Position numbers and translations under genes: made by a program. Positions 51,240 to 60,165 of a stretch of DNA of 64,000 nt are shown here, piece after piece. Where the stretch lies: positions 21,509 to 85,508 of the forward strand of contig CADAWC010000011.1 of NCBI GenBank assembly GCA_902791475.1, read 5' to 3'. How positions within the stretch are numbered: the stretch's first letter is position 1; each line of letters begins with the position of its first letter. The notes under the pieces were generated by a model. It was not told where the DNA came from, did no database searches, and saw only the letters and a program-made list of their open reading frames with translations. Source of the DNA: Fibrobacter succinogenes (GTDB taxonomy: Bacteria > Fibrobacterota > Fibrobacteria > Fibrobacterales > Fibrobacteraceae).

Positions 51240-53633
51240 TTAGAACATCTTTCTCGTATTGCGCTTGGGCTGTTGCGGTTCGTCCTTGCCCTTTCCTTTC
51301 TTTTTCTTGGGCTGCGGAGCTTCGTAACGGTTGTTTTCGACAACGCTCTTGTTGCTAAACAACGTTGCGTCATCAGCAGACTTTGTCTGCGACGAGAAGT
51401 GGTTGCCATCGCATTTTTCAGTCGGACCGTAGCCCGCCGTGTAGAGGCAGTAAGTCTTTTCAGAGCAGAATTCACCAGCAATAAGACCCGTGTGGTTGCA
51501 GATGCCACGGCTGATCACACCAGGCGGAACCGGGAACGGAAGCTTCGGCAAATCCTTGTGCAGCTTAGCCATCGTCGCCATCCAAATCGGGAGAGCGTCT
51601 TCGGTACCTGTATGACCAGCACCCATAGTCCCCGGCGTATCAGAACCGACCCACACGCCCATCGTGTACTGCTTCGTGAAACCGATGTACCACGTATCCG
51701 TGTAATCGTTCGTCGTACCCGTCTTACCGCCGCTCGGGTGGCGGAAACCAGAAGCCCATACACGACCTGCCGTACCGCGAACGTTCACGTCCTTGAGCAT
51801 ATCAACCATCAAATAAGCCGATGCCGGGCGCAAGACTTCGTGTTCGACCTTGGAATTCTTCTCCACCACTTCGCCATTGCGGTCCACGATAGATTCAATC
51901 ATGTACGGCTCGATGCGGTTACCGCCGTTCGGGAACACCGTGTAAGCAGACGTCATTTCCATAAGCGTTGCCCCCACGGAACCAAGAGCCAAGCTCGGGA
52001 CCGCCTGCAACGGTGCACGCTTGATGCCGAACTTGCGAGCGTAGTTCACCACGTTGCTAAGACCGTACTTCATACCGGTCAAAATAGCAGGAAGGTTCTT
52101 GGACTTGTACAGAGCGCGACGGAGCGTCATCATGCCTTCGAAGTCGTGTTCGAAGTTACCCGGACGCCAAACCTTGTTCGGATTCCTGTCATCCGGATCC
52201 GGAATCGTCACCGGCTGATCGTTCACAGAGTCGCAGGGGCTAGCACCGTTATCCATAGCGGTCGAATAGACAATCGGCTTGAACGAAGAACCCGGCTGGC
52301 GCAAGGACTGCACAGCACGGTTCCACTTGGACTTGTTGAAGTCACTACCACCCACCATAGCACGGATTGCACCGGTCTCATTCTCAATAATAATTGCGGC
52401 TACTTCTGCGTGATGATAGCGGATACTGTCCGGGAAACGGGTAAACTGGCCACGCTTGTTGCGGACAGTATCAGCCGCGAGATATTCCTTCTTGAAGAGC
52501 GTATAGACGCTATCGAAGTGCGCAACGACGCTGTCTTCAGGCATGTCATACTTCTTGGTGAGCTGGAGTCTGCGAGTAGCGCGGTACTTGATGCGGCGAC
52601 GGACACGTTCAACCTGTGCATAGGCGACACTGTCAAGGAACGCCTGGATTTCCGGATCAATCGTACTATAGACGGACACGCCATCGGCATAGAGCGAATT
52701 TTCACCGTACTTCTTTTCCATGTACTTGCGTATTTCTTCGAAGAAATACAAGCCCGTTCCGGTCACGTCTTCTTTCTTGGCGAGCACAATCGGCTCTTCA
52801 ATATACTTGCGGTATTCTTCGTTCGTGATATAGCCAGCATCGCGCATCGCATAGAGTACCGTGTTACGACGGCGCTTCGAAGCCTTCGGATGACGGTCGG
52901 GGCGGTACGTTTCGGGGCGCTGCAACATGCCTGCGAGCACGGCATATTCCGGGATAGAAAGGCTATCGAGCGGCTTGCCGAAGTAGTACTTGCCTGCCGC
53001 CTGGAAACCGTAGTTACCGCCAGCGAGGTAAACTTCGTTCATGTAGAATTCAAGAATTTCTTCCTTCGTGTAGGTCTGTTCGATGCGGATAGCCGTCATC
53101 ATTTCCTTGATTTTACGAGAAAGCGAGCGTTCCGGCGTGAGGAACAAGAGCTTGGTGAGCTGCTGCGTCAAGGTCGATGCACCGCGGAGCTTGTTGCCCG
53201 AGACGGCACTTTCGATAAGAGCTGACGGAATCGCCCAAACGTTCATGCCCCAGTGCTTGTAAAACGCACGGTCTTCGGTCGCCATCACCGCATGGATTGC
53301 ATTTACCGGGATCGAGTCAATGGAAGTCCATTCACGGCGCTCCACGAAGTATTCATGCGCAATTTGACCATCCTTGTCGTAAATGTTCGTCACAAGTCGC
53401 GGATTGATCTGTTCGAGCTGCGAAAGCGACGGCAGTTCCGGCGAGTAATGAATATAGACAACTAGCGCAGCAATAAACGCCACGAAAATCGGGCACATAA
53501 ATATAAAGAACCAGCGGAAAACCTTGTTGGCAAAAGCAATCTTCACCAAGCTCCAAATTTTCTGCCAAACGAGGGAACCATACTTGACGATGGCCGCGCC
53601 TAAAATCTTCATGAATGATTTGAACTTATCCAT
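51240..53633 (-). CDS. mrcA: class A penicillin-binding protein 1A
   Basis: 797 residues. Cytoplasmic start, membrane helix (about 38-62), glycosyltransferase domain (about 85-265; catalytic Glu in ATEDRAFYKHWG, then GASTLTQQLTK), linker, and transpeptidase domain with SSFK (nucleophile Ser), SKN and KTGT motifs. It polymerises and crosslinks peptidoglycan. The C-terminal 60 residues are Lys/Pro/Gln-rich. A monocistronic unit with its own terminator. Confidence 0.96.
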   Translation of the reverse strand: MDKFKSFMKILGAAIVKYGSLVWQKIWSLVKIAFANKVFRWFFIFMCPIFVAFIAALVVYIHYSPELPSLSQLEQINPRLVTNIYDKDGQIAHEYFVERREWTSIDSIPVNAIHAVMATEDRAFYKHWGMNVWAIPSALIESAVSGNKLRGASTLTQQLTKLLFLTPERSLSRKIKEMMTAIRIEQTYTKEEILEFYMNEVYLAGGNYGFQAAGKYYFGKPLDSLSIPEYAVLAGMLQRPETYRPDRHPKASKRRRNTVLYAMRDAGYITNEEYRKYIEEPIVLAKKEDVTGTGLYFFEEIRKYMEKKYGENSLYADGVSVYSTIDPEIQAFLDSVAYAQVERVRRRIKYRATRRLQLTKKYDMPEDSVVAHFDSVYTLFKKEYLAADTVRNKRGQFTRFPDSIRYHHAEVAAIIIENETGAIRAMVGGSDFNKSKWNRAVQSLRQPGSSFKPIVYSTAMDNGASPCDSVNDQPVTIPDPDDRNPNKVWRPGNFEHDFEGMMTLRRALYKSKNLPAILTGMKYGLSNVVNYARKFGIKRAPLQAVPSLALGSVGATLMEMTSAYTVFPNGGNRIEPYMIESIVDRNGEVVEKNSKVEHEVLRPASAYLMVDMLKDVNVRGTAGRVWASGFRHPSGGKTGTTNDYTDTWYIGFTKQYTMGVWVGSDTPGTMGAGHTGTEDALPIWMATMAKLHKDLPKLPFPVPPGVISRGICNHTGLIAGEFCSEKTYCLYTAGYGPTEKCDGNHFSSQTKSADDATLFSNKSVVENNRYEAPQPKKKKGKGKDEPQQPKRNTRKMF

Positions 53634-53827
53634 TTTAAGTCACACTAAAAAAGTTTGCGGACAAAAATAGCTAAACGAGGCAATCTATTCAATTATACAG
53701 GAACGCAATTAGGGGTTAAATAGGGGGTAATTCAGACATGGAAACAGTCAAAAAAGCAATTTGAATGGTCAAAAAAGGAACGCATGAAACTTTTTTCAAA
53801 AAAAATCATTTTTTTTGCCATTTCCCC

Positions 53828-53855
53828 TTGACATAAATCTCGATTATTCTATATT
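53828..53855 (+). promoter_or_regulatory. promoter of tRNA-Arg
   Basis: Consensus TTGACA, 16-nt spacer, TATATT; about 37 bp before the tRNA. The 5' gap 53634-53827 holds short repeats (GTCAAAAAAG twice) and no gene. Confidence 0.8.
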
Positions 53856-53891
53856 TGTGCCCGTCGACGAGAGAAGACAACAAAACAAAAC

Positions 53892-53965
<74 letters not shown>

Positions 53966-53967
53966 GA

Positions 53968-54004
53968 AAAAGAGACTTGGCGAAAGCTGAGTCTCTTTTC
54001 TTTT
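53968..54004 (+). terminator. terminator of tRNA-Arg
   Basis: AAAAGAGACT / AGTCTCTTTT stem with a 12-nt loop, followed by CTTTTG. Confidence 0.85.
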
Positions 54005-54102
54005 GTACTGCACGAGGAATGCGCCAAGATTGCATCCACAAGACGCACCGGGCCGAGGCCGCAACGGAAAATGCGCCGGGAATGCGCGAGCACTCCGCTC
54101 TC

Positions 54103-54132
54103 GTCATTCCGGCCCCCCCGAGCCGGAATCGC
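54103..54132. repeat. REP-like palindrome
   Basis: GTCATTCCGGC and GCCGGAATC arms around a C-rich loop, downstream of the tRNA. Confidence 0.7.
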
Positions 54133-54163
54133 CTTTTTATCCAAAATTTTTAAATATGGCATT

Positions 54164-54404
54164 TTTTACGTGAAAAACATGCCATAAGCATCATTTTTGA
54201 CGTAAAATTTCATACAAAAGAATCATTTTATATCTAAAAAACGGCAATAAAAACCTATTAACCCATCAAAGCAGCACAACAACGCACCTACAAAGGGCAT
54301 TTTTAGCACTTTTTCTCTAAAAAAATTAGCCACCACGCCCGTTTTTTTCAAACAACGTATAAAAAATACGTGAAAAGAGTCTGATCCAAGCTCTTTTTCA
54401 CGTA
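54164..54404. repeat. two ACGT-core inverted repeats after the tRNA
   Basis: IR 1: TTTTACGTGAAAAA (54164-54177) against TTTTTGACGTAAAA (54194-54207), 13 of 14 paired. IR 2: TACGTGAAAAGAG (54367-54379) against CTCTTTTTCACGTA (54391-54404). Both have ACGT cores 32 bp apart and lie exactly 200 bp from each other. The rest of the gap 54005-54464 is AT-rich without a gene. Confidence 0.65.
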
Positions 54405-54464
54405 AAATTCAGCTTTTTCTTTTTTTTGCCTTTTTACGCAAAGCAAGAACAAAGTAATCAACTG

Positions 54465-55304
54465 TTACAAGCTTTTAGGATGAAAGCTTTTGCGGTGGGC
54501 AGGCGTGAAGCCTTGACGGCGGATGGCATCAAGGTGAGCCTTAGTGCCGTAACCGGCATGCTTGTCAAAACCGTAACCCGGATAAAGTTCTTCTAATTTA
54601 TCCATATAGCGATCACGAAAGACTTTCGCGAGGATTGATGCAGCCGAGATACTTGCAATGCGGCCATCGCCTTTAACAATAGGCATTTGTTTTTCAGCAG
54701 GAACGCCGCGAATCTTAAGATTGCCATCAACGGCAATTAAGATGTCAGGGCAAGAAGGCGATGCCGCCCCGGAACAAGTCCGGGGTGACAAAGAGTCCGG
54801 CATGACAGCATTAAAAGAGCCTTTGACTTCGATGGGAATTTCAGGAGCGGTTTCGTTAAGGCCCGGAAATCCGAGCGCTTGCAATGCACGGCGCATCGCC
54901 AAGAAGTCCGCTTCAAGAATGTTGATTTCGTCAATTTCTTCGACACTCGCGCTTGCAATGGCGTAGCATGCACAAGCATCTTTCACAGCATCAAACATCG
55001 CTTCGCGTTTTGGGCGAGAAAGCTTTTTAGAATCATTCAGCGTCAAGAGCGCATCGGGCGACTTGAGCACCGCAGCACAGGCGACAACTGGACCCGCAAG
55101 CGGTCCACGCCCGACTTCGTCAATACCCACAACAATTGCGGAATTTTCCGCAGCACTTTCAGAATGTGCACCATTCGCACCCGCAGAAAACAAATCCAAG
55201 TCACCGCCAAATGCGAGAGGATTAGCAGCGAACTTACGCAGCGCCACCTCCCCTTCTACCGGGGATTCAATGTTTTCTAAAAATGCGGGCAGTTTGAATT
55301 TCAT
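54465..55304 (-). CDS. rnhB: ribonuclease HII with an in-frame palindrome insertion
   Basis: 279 residues; typical RNase HII is about 200. The catalytic core is intact: VGIDEVGRGPLAGPVVACAAVL (Asp-Glu), NDSKKLS, the later DGN and VVKGD-type motif (PIVKGDGRIASISAASILAKVFRD), and HAGYGTKAH. It removes RNA from RNA-DNA hybrids. Extra length comes from a 55-residue N-terminal extension and about 15-25 residues inserted before VDGN; residues 168-182 are encoded by a REP-like palindrome. No frame break. Confidence 0.93.
   Translation of the reverse strand: MKFKLPAFLENIESPVEGEVALRKFAANPLAFGGDLDLFSAGANGAHSESAAENSAIVVGIDEVGRGPLAGPVVACAAVLKSPDALLTLNDSKKLSRPKREAMFDAVKDACACYAIASASVEEIDEINILEADFLAMRRALQALGFPGLNETAPEIPIEVKGSFNAVMPDSLSPRTCSGAASPSCPDILIAVDGNLKIRGVPAEKQMPIVKGDGRIASISAASILAKVFRDRYMDKLEELYPGYGFDKHAGYGTKAHLDAIRRQGFTPAHRKSFHPKSL
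54761..54803. repeat. REP-like palindrome inside rnhB
   Basis: Nested arms: CCCCGG-AACAAGT-CCGGGG inside ATGCCG...CGGCAT. Encodes about 15 residues (MPDSLSPRTCSGAAS) between two conserved blocks of RNase HII. Confidence 0.88.
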
Positions 55305-55313
55305 GGCTACGCA

Positions 55314-55397
55314 GTGGCTAGTGATTAGTGGTTAGTGGTTAGGATTTATAATCGTGGCGAAGCCGCCCTGTTTACTAACCACTGCTTACTGTTTACT
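55314..55397. repeat. heptad element between purN and rnhB
   Basis: Left units GTGGCTA, GTGATTA, GTGGTTA, GTGGTTA (55314-55341); core GTGGCG-AA-GCCGCC; right units GTTTACT, AACCACT, GCTTACT, GTTTACT (55370-55397), the reverse-complement type. The right end overlaps the purN stop. Confidence 0.88.
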
Positions 55398-55985
55398 ACC
55401 TATCACCTTCTCCGCGTAATCGCGAATAGTCTTCCAGTACAAAGCGTGTTCTTGCTCGAGGACGCGGGCGGCAAGCGTGTCAGGCGTGTCGTCAGGCATC
55501 ACAGGAACTTTGGTCTGCGCCAAGACGCGACCGCGGTCGATTTCTTCACTCACAAGATGCACCGTCGGGCCAGATTCCGTTTCGTGTGCAGCGAGCACAG
55601 CTTCATGAACGTGATGTCCAAAGAAACCTTTACCACCAAACTTCGGCAACAGAGACGGATGAATATTCAAAATGCGGTCCGGCATGCGCTTGAGCATGCA
55701 AAGTGGGAGCGCCTTCATGTAACCCGCCAAAATCAAAAGGTCCACGTCGTACTTGTCGAGAACTTCAAGCATAGCCGCTTCGTACGCAGCTTGATCCGGA
55801 TGCGTTTTGCCCGAAATGTGGTAAACCGGAATTCCGAATTCTTCGGCATGATGCACAGCACCGCAACCTGCGTTGTTCGTAATCAAAAACTTGCACTGGG
55901 CTTCGAGGTCACCCGAACCAATGTGATCAATAATTGCTTTGAAGTTGCTTCCACCGCCGGAAGCCATGACGCCAATTTTAAACAT
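55386..55985 (-). CDS. purN: phosphoribosylglycinamide formyltransferase
   Basis: 199 residues; transfers formyl from 10-formyl-tetrahydrofolate to GAR in purine synthesis. MASGGGSNFKAII (phosphate loop), the catalytic triad region NIHPSLLPKFGGKGFFGHHVHEAVL and GPTVHLVSEEIDRG are intact. Confidence 0.95.
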   Translation of the reverse strand: MFKIGVMASGGGSNFKAIIDHIGSGDLEAQCKFLITNNAGCGAVHHAEEFGIPVYHISGKTHPDQAAYEAAMLEVLDKYDVDLLILAGYMKALPLCMLKRMPDRILNIHPSLLPKFGGKGFFGHHVHEAVLAAHETESGPTVHLVSEEIDRGRVLAQTKVPVMPDDTPDTLAARVLEQEHALYWKTIRDYAEKVIGSKQ

Positions 55986-56002
55986 GCGCCCAAATATAGT
56001 TT

Positions 56003-56155
56003 AGTTATTAGTTATTAGTCTTTAGTCATTAGAAATTTGCATGATAAAAAGGTCCAGCAACTCCATACTCAGGCGAAATTATTAGTTTGTTGTATTTTTT
56101 TTTACTTTTTACAACTACAACAACTAATGACTATTGACCAAAGACTAAAAACCAA
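56003..56155. repeat. heptad element upstream of purN
   Basis: Left units AGTTATT, AGTTATT, AGTCTTT, AGTCATT, AGAAATT (56003-56037); right units CAACTAA, TGACTAT, TGACCAA, AGACTAA, AAACCAA (56121-56155), facing. About 80 bp between them. Confidence 0.85.
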
Positions 56156-56156
56156 T

Positions 56157-56357
56157 CTACTTATGATCAATTCCAGGCGGGGTGCGGAGGTAATAAATAA
56201 GGCACGGCACAGTTATGCAGACGATCCAGACAAAAAAGTTGACGTAGACAAACCATGATTCAAAAGTCACGTGGGCTGGGATAACGTAAGCTTTCAACAG
56301 GGAAAACACGACGATGAGGAAAACGCCGGGAAGCATGTAAGAAATCAATTTTGTCAT
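56157..56357 (-). CDS. small two-helix membrane protein
   Basis: 66 residues with two hydrophobic segments (about 8-28 and 36-58) and a polar end. No recognised family, no Shine-Dalgarno. A heptad array abuts its stop codon. Confidence 0.5.
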   Translation of the reverse strand: MTKLISYMLPGVFLIVVFSLLKAYVIPAHVTFESWFVYVNFFVWIVCITVPCLIYYLRTPPGIDHK

Positions 56358-56489
56358 GCTTTAAAAATAGTTCAAATTAAAAACATTTCATGTAAAAAGA
56401 GTGAAAAAACGCATTGCAATACAAGATTTCACTGGATGGGGCTACGCCCCTCCCCCTTAGCCTCGGTCATATCCATGCCAGCATGGCTG

Positions 56490-56601
56490 CGTCTCTCGTC
56501 TAAAAATCCTAACCACTGTTTACTAACCACTAATCACTTTCTACAGCCTACCGCCTACAAACAACCAATTTCTAAGCTCTAAGTTCTAAGTTCTAAGCTC
56601 T
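56490..56601. repeat. long 16-unit heptad array upstream of the GH116 gene
   Basis: Units in one unbroken 7-bp phase, almost all ending in CT or similar: CGTCTCT, CGTCTAA, AAATCCT, AACCACT, GTTTACT, AACCACT, AATCACT, TTCTACA, GCCTACC, GCCTACA, AACAACC, AATTTCT, AAGCTCT, AAGTTCT, AAGTTCT, AAGCTCT. Longest array of the window. The gap 56358-56650 holds no gene. Confidence 0.88.
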
Positions 56602-56650
56602 AAAATACTATCTTTCCACCCGTATAAACCTTTAAATATCGGACCTCATT

Positions 56651-59600
56651 ATGAGCATTAAAGAATATCTTGCCGGTGCAAAAATGTCCGGCTCCGTCCA
56701 AAAGCTGATGACCCCGGGTCTCGCTGTGGAATTCATTCAGCCGTGGTACACCCCGCTTTCTACAACTCCTTCCACCACGGGTATTGCCGTGGGCGGTATC
56801 GGTTCTACGTTTACCGCAACGCCAGCAGGCACGACTCCCGTGATGAACGTGATGCCGGGCGTCCAGGTTCGCACCGAAAAGGCATCTGACCTCCGCTTCA
56901 ACAACTTCTTCTTCAAGGAAGCCGTCCTCAGCGCAAAGGCTGCGCTCGTGATTGGCAACTTCGCCGCATTCGGCATTTACAACAACAACTTCCCGCTCCT
57001 CGACGAGAGCGGCGCACGCGTTTTCGGCGACGCCGACATGAAGGACCAGAAGAAGGCCGAAGCCAAGCTCAACAAGGTTCTCGCCGACAAGACTTTCTTC
57101 GAAACGAACAAGGCCGCTTTTGAACGCTGGCACATCCAGTTCAGCGACCGCACCCAGGCTTTGATTGCTGCAGGCAAGGACACCGCCGCCATCAACCGCG
57201 CCGTGCTCATCGACTTCTTCGACGGCATGGTTGGCGAAAAGGCAGCCCGCGAAGGCGCCCTCACCGCCGCTTGGACAAACGACAGCGAATTCCTCGGCCA
57301 GCCGGGCTATGACGCTGCAAAGATGAAGTACACCGCCCTCTATCCGGTTAGCGAAACCGTTTACGAAGGCAAGGGTGTTTCCATCACCAAGACGCAGTCC
57401 AGCTATGTGACTCCGGGCGACGAACGCCTCTCCAGCCTCCCGGTGAACGCTACAGTCTTTACGCTCGAAAACAACACCAAGGAAACCCGCGAAGTGACGA
57501 TTGTCCAGATTCAGGACAGCATCACGGGCTACATGGCCAAGAAGGACCGCCAGGGCGTTCAGGACTCCAGCTTTGTTCTCGTTCCGGCAGCACGTTTCCC
57601 GAAGGGTGTGCAGTTCGACAAGGAACTCGAAGATGGCCGCTCTGTTCGCGGTATCGAATTTTATAACGAAAAGGCTCTCACCGAAAGCGATTTCAACGGT
57701 TGCATGGGCGTGAGCGTGGCTTGGAACAAGAAGGATAACCTCAACGTTTCCGTGAAGCCGATGTTCTACCAGGATGACGCCAAGTCCGTCTTGAAGGCCG
57801 CTCTCCAGAGCGGTCGCGTTGCAAACTCCTGGGTCAAGAACGTTTACAGCGGTCGTGAAACGATTGCCGGTGCCATCGCCGTGACCGCAGTCCTCAAGCC
57901 GAAGCAGAAGGTCTCCTTCCAGTTCAACATGGTGCTCGACTTCCCGGAAATCAAGCTGAACAAGCTCACATCCGCCAAGAAGTACACCGCATTCTACCCG
58001 GAAGCATATGGCCGCGTGGTCGCCCTCCTTACGGAAGCTCTCGCTGCCGACAAGACTTTCGATGATCGACTCAAGGCATTTGAAAACCTTGTTCCGAAGA
58101 AGCCGGTTGCCAAGCTCTACAAGACTGCCGCCAAGCAGGCAGAATTCAAGAGCCTCGCCATCAACACGCTCAGCTTCCTCGCCGAAGCCACCGTGTGGGA
58201 CAAGGAAGACCGTTTCCTCGTCCGCGAATGCGCCGACTATCCGTTCTTCAACTCTCTCGACGTTTACTTCTACGGCAGCTTTAGCTTGCTCGCCCTCATG
58301 CCGCGCCTCGATGGCGTTGTGATGAAGCGCTTTGGCGATGCCATTCTCGCCGAGAACAACAACCGTCGCCGTCACCACGAATTTGTGAACCTCCCCTACG
58401 CCGACCTTCCGGACCCGAAGCTCGAAGGCCCGCGTGCTGTGCGTGGTGCCGTGATTCACGACCTCGGTAGCCCCTTCGACGCCGAACCGGATGCCTACGA
58501 CTGGCACAACGTTAAGGAATGGAAGGACCTCGCTCCGAAATACGTGCTCATGGTCTACCGTCACTACCACAAGACGAAGGACATGCAGTGCCTCGCCGAT
58601 TGCAAGGAAGCCGTTTACGCCGCTATGGAATACCTCGAAAAGATGGTGAACCCGGGCGAAAACTTCCCGCTCACGCACGGTACGGACGATACGTTCGACA
58701 ACCTCTGCAGCTATGGCATCTCCGTTTACTGCGGTTCCCTCTGGATTGCAGGCCTCCGCGCTGCAGCCAAGATTGCTGAACTCCTCGGTGATAACGACCA
58801 GGCCGCCAAGTGGAACGCCAAGTCCGAAGCCGCCAACAAGGAATTCACCGAGTCGCTTTGGGACGAAAACGAAGGCTACTTCCGCTTCTTCGTGACCCCG
58901 ATGGAAATGAAGGACTTGAATGTCGAAAAGTATGCAGAGCTCCGCGAAGCCGTGAAGGTATCGCTCGAACTCCCGGAAGATCCGAACGCTAGCGTGAAGG
59001 CTATTAACGAATGGCTCTGCGCAGGCGAAATCCCGGACGGCGAAGACCTCTCCAAGAACGAACTCCGCGGCCTCAAGAAGGCTTGGATTACAGCTCAGTG
59101 CAAGGACGCCTTCACCAAGAGTTGGGAAGCAAAGATTGCGAACGACAGCGATGACGTGTTCGCCGATACGATGCTTGCAGATACATACCTCCGCTTGCTT
59201 GACCTCGAACCGATTACCGACAGCACAAAGGCAAAATCTAATTTGCTCAGAATTTTCAATACGAACTATAAGGCAAACAGCCCGCTCATCGGTGCCGCAA
59301 ACCTTGTTCATAAGGACGGTTCTCCGCTCGACGAATTCAACTTCCAGGCTCACGACGTTTGGATTGGTATTCAGTACAGCATCATGACCGCTATGATGTT
59401 CCACGGTTTGGAAAAGGAAGCCTCCGTGCTCGCCGATTCCATGATCGGAAACCTCTATGACGAAGCTCGCATTCCGTTCGCTGCACCGGAAGGATTCAAC
59501 GGTTCTTGCCGCCTCCACCCGGAAGCTCTCGTTGCAAAGTTCGACCTCAGCGCAACTGCCGCCGACAAGATGCACAAGGAACTCCTGAAGAAAGGCGCAC

Positions 59601-59794
59601 TCCTCGCCGACTCCCGCATCAGCCCGAAGCTCCCGCGCAATCTCGCCGCCTTCACGAAGGCTTTCGGCGCCATTGCCAAGAGCAACAAGGTCGATGTGAA
59701 CGAGCTCTTCACGCTCCTCCACAGCACGGCACTCAAGTACACCGCTGGTAAGTACTTCCGTCCGGGCATGGTGTTCGCTCTGCTTTACAAGTAA
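56651..59794 (+). CDS. GH116-family beta-glucosidase-type enzyme (GBA2-like)
   Basis: 1047 residues, no signal peptide. N-terminal beta domain (about 30-420; TTGIAVGGIGSTFTATPAGTTP resembles the GBA2 start), then an (alpha/alpha)6 domain with RECADYPFFNSLDVYFYGSFSLLALMPRLDG (nucleophile Glu region), HDLGSPFDAEPDAYDWHNVKEWKDLAPKYVLMVYR, and HGTDDTFDNLCSYGISVYCGSLW (acid/base Asp region). GH116 enzymes split beta-glucosides or beta-xylosides. Strong codon bias suggests high expression. Cytoplasmic action on cello- or xylo-oligomers is an inference. Confidence 0.8.
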   Translation: MSIKEYLAGAKMSGSVQKLMTPGLAVEFIQPWYTPLSTTPSTTGIAVGGIGSTFTATPAGTTPVMNVMPGVQVRTEKASDLRFNNFFFKEAVLSAKAALVIGNFAAFGIYNNNFPLLDESGARVFGDADMKDQKKAEAKLNKVLADKTFFETNKAAFERWHIQFSDRTQALIAAGKDTAAINRAVLIDFFDGMVGEKAAREGALTAAWTNDSEFLGQPGYDAAKMKYTALYPVSETVYEGKGVSITKTQSSYVTPGDERLSSLPVNATVFTLENNTKETREVTIVQIQDSITGYMAKKDRQGVQDSSFVLVPAARFPKGVQFDKELEDGRSVRGIEFYNEKALTESDFNGCMGVSVAWNKKDNLNVSVKPMFYQDDAKSVLKAALQSGRVANSWVKNVYSGRETIAGAIAVTAVLKPKQKVSFQFNMVLDFPEIKLNKLTSAKKYTAFYPEAYGRVVALLTEALAADKTFDDRLKAFENLVPKKPVAKLYKTAAKQAEFKSLAINTLSFLAEATVWDKEDRFLVRECADYPFFNSLDVYFYGSFSLLALMPRLDGVVMKRFGDAILAENNNRRRHHEFVNLPYADLPDPKLEGPRAVRGAVIHDLGSPFDAEPDAYDWHNVKEWKDLAPKYVLMVYRHYHKTKDMQCLADCKEAVYAAMEYLEKMVNPGENFPLTHGTDDTFDNLCSYGISVYCGSLWIAGLRAAAKIAELLGDNDQAAKWNAKSEAANKEFTESLWDENEGYFRFFVTPMEMKDLNVEKYAELREAVKVSLELPEDPNASVKAINEWLCAGEIPDGEDLSKNELRGLKKAWITAQCKDAFTKSWEAKIANDSDDVFADTMLADTYLRLLDLEPITDSTKAKSNLLRIFNTNYKANSPLIGAANLVHKDGSPLDEFNFQAHDVWIGIQYSIMTAMMFHGLEKEASVLADSMIGNLYDEARIPFAAPEGFNGSCRLHPEALVAKFDLSATAADKMHKELLKKGALLADSRISPKLPRNLAAFTKAFGAIAKSNKVDVNELFTLLHSTALKYTAGKYFRPGMVFALLYK

Positions 59795-59849
59795 GAAGAC
59801 CGCTCGGCTCTATCGTAATATAGAGCCTCCGTCTTCGCCTCGCTCTCGC

Positions 59850-59880
59850 AAAAACGCCCGGTTCATACCGGGCGTTTTTT
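59850..59880 (+). terminator. terminator of the GH116 gene
   Basis: AAAACGCCCGG / CCGGGCGTTTT stem with a 6-nt loop and a T-run. Confidence 0.92.
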
Positions 59881-59888
59881 TGCTCACT

Positions 59889-60107
59889 ACAAGTAATTGT
59901 AAACTGCAGAGAATAAGCTCGCACGCTCACAGGTCACCACCTAAAGGTGGCCATGTTCACTAAGGCCTAAAGGCCAAGTGACCAAAGGTCGCCTTCGGCT
60001 GCGAATTGTTCGCTTAGCGACTTATTCTCTTACGTCTTAATGCAATTACTTGAAAGCTCCGTTTTTCCTAATTTGCAGAAAAGCGTTCCGGATCGGAACG
60101 CTTTTTT
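59889..60107 (+). ncRNA. candidate structured RNA with its own terminator
   Basis: No ORF is present between the GH116 terminator and a second strong terminator (60079-60107, AAAAGCGTTCCG-GAT-CGGAACGCTTTTTT). Two long-range 10-bp helices close the region: CAAGTAATTG (59890-59899) with CAATTACTTG (60043-60052), and AGAGAATAAG (59908-59917) with CTTATTCTCT (60021-60030), extended by TCGC/GCGA. Inside are five small hairpins in a row: CCACC-TAAA-GGTGG, GGCC-TAAA-GGCC, GACC-AAA-GGTC, GCC-TTC-GGC and GCGAA-TTG-TTCGC. I could not match it to 6S, SRP, tmRNA or RNase P RNA. It could also be a complex REP element. Confidence 0.5.
60079..60107 (+). terminator. terminator of the candidate RNA
   Basis: Perfect 12-bp stem with a 3-nt loop and six T, with no coding gene directly upstream. 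Confidence 0.9.
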
Positions 60108-60165
60108 CGCATTTAGATATCCATTTCGCCCCTAAAGATTTATTTTTTCCTCGAAGGAGAACGAA

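Noticed and set aside
56600..59722. A 1040-codon open frame on the minus strand
   Set aside because: It is the shadow of the GH116 gene; its Val/Glu/His-rich composition reflects antisense of biased codons.
56651..59794. GH94 cellobiose phosphorylase
   Set aside because: The size fits, but the motifs (GGIG opening, HGTDDTFDN, FFNSLDVYFYGSF) match GH116/GBA2 better.
59889..60107. 6S RNA
   Set aside because: 6S RNA is one long hairpin with a central bubble; this region has five small hairpins in a row inside a closing stem.
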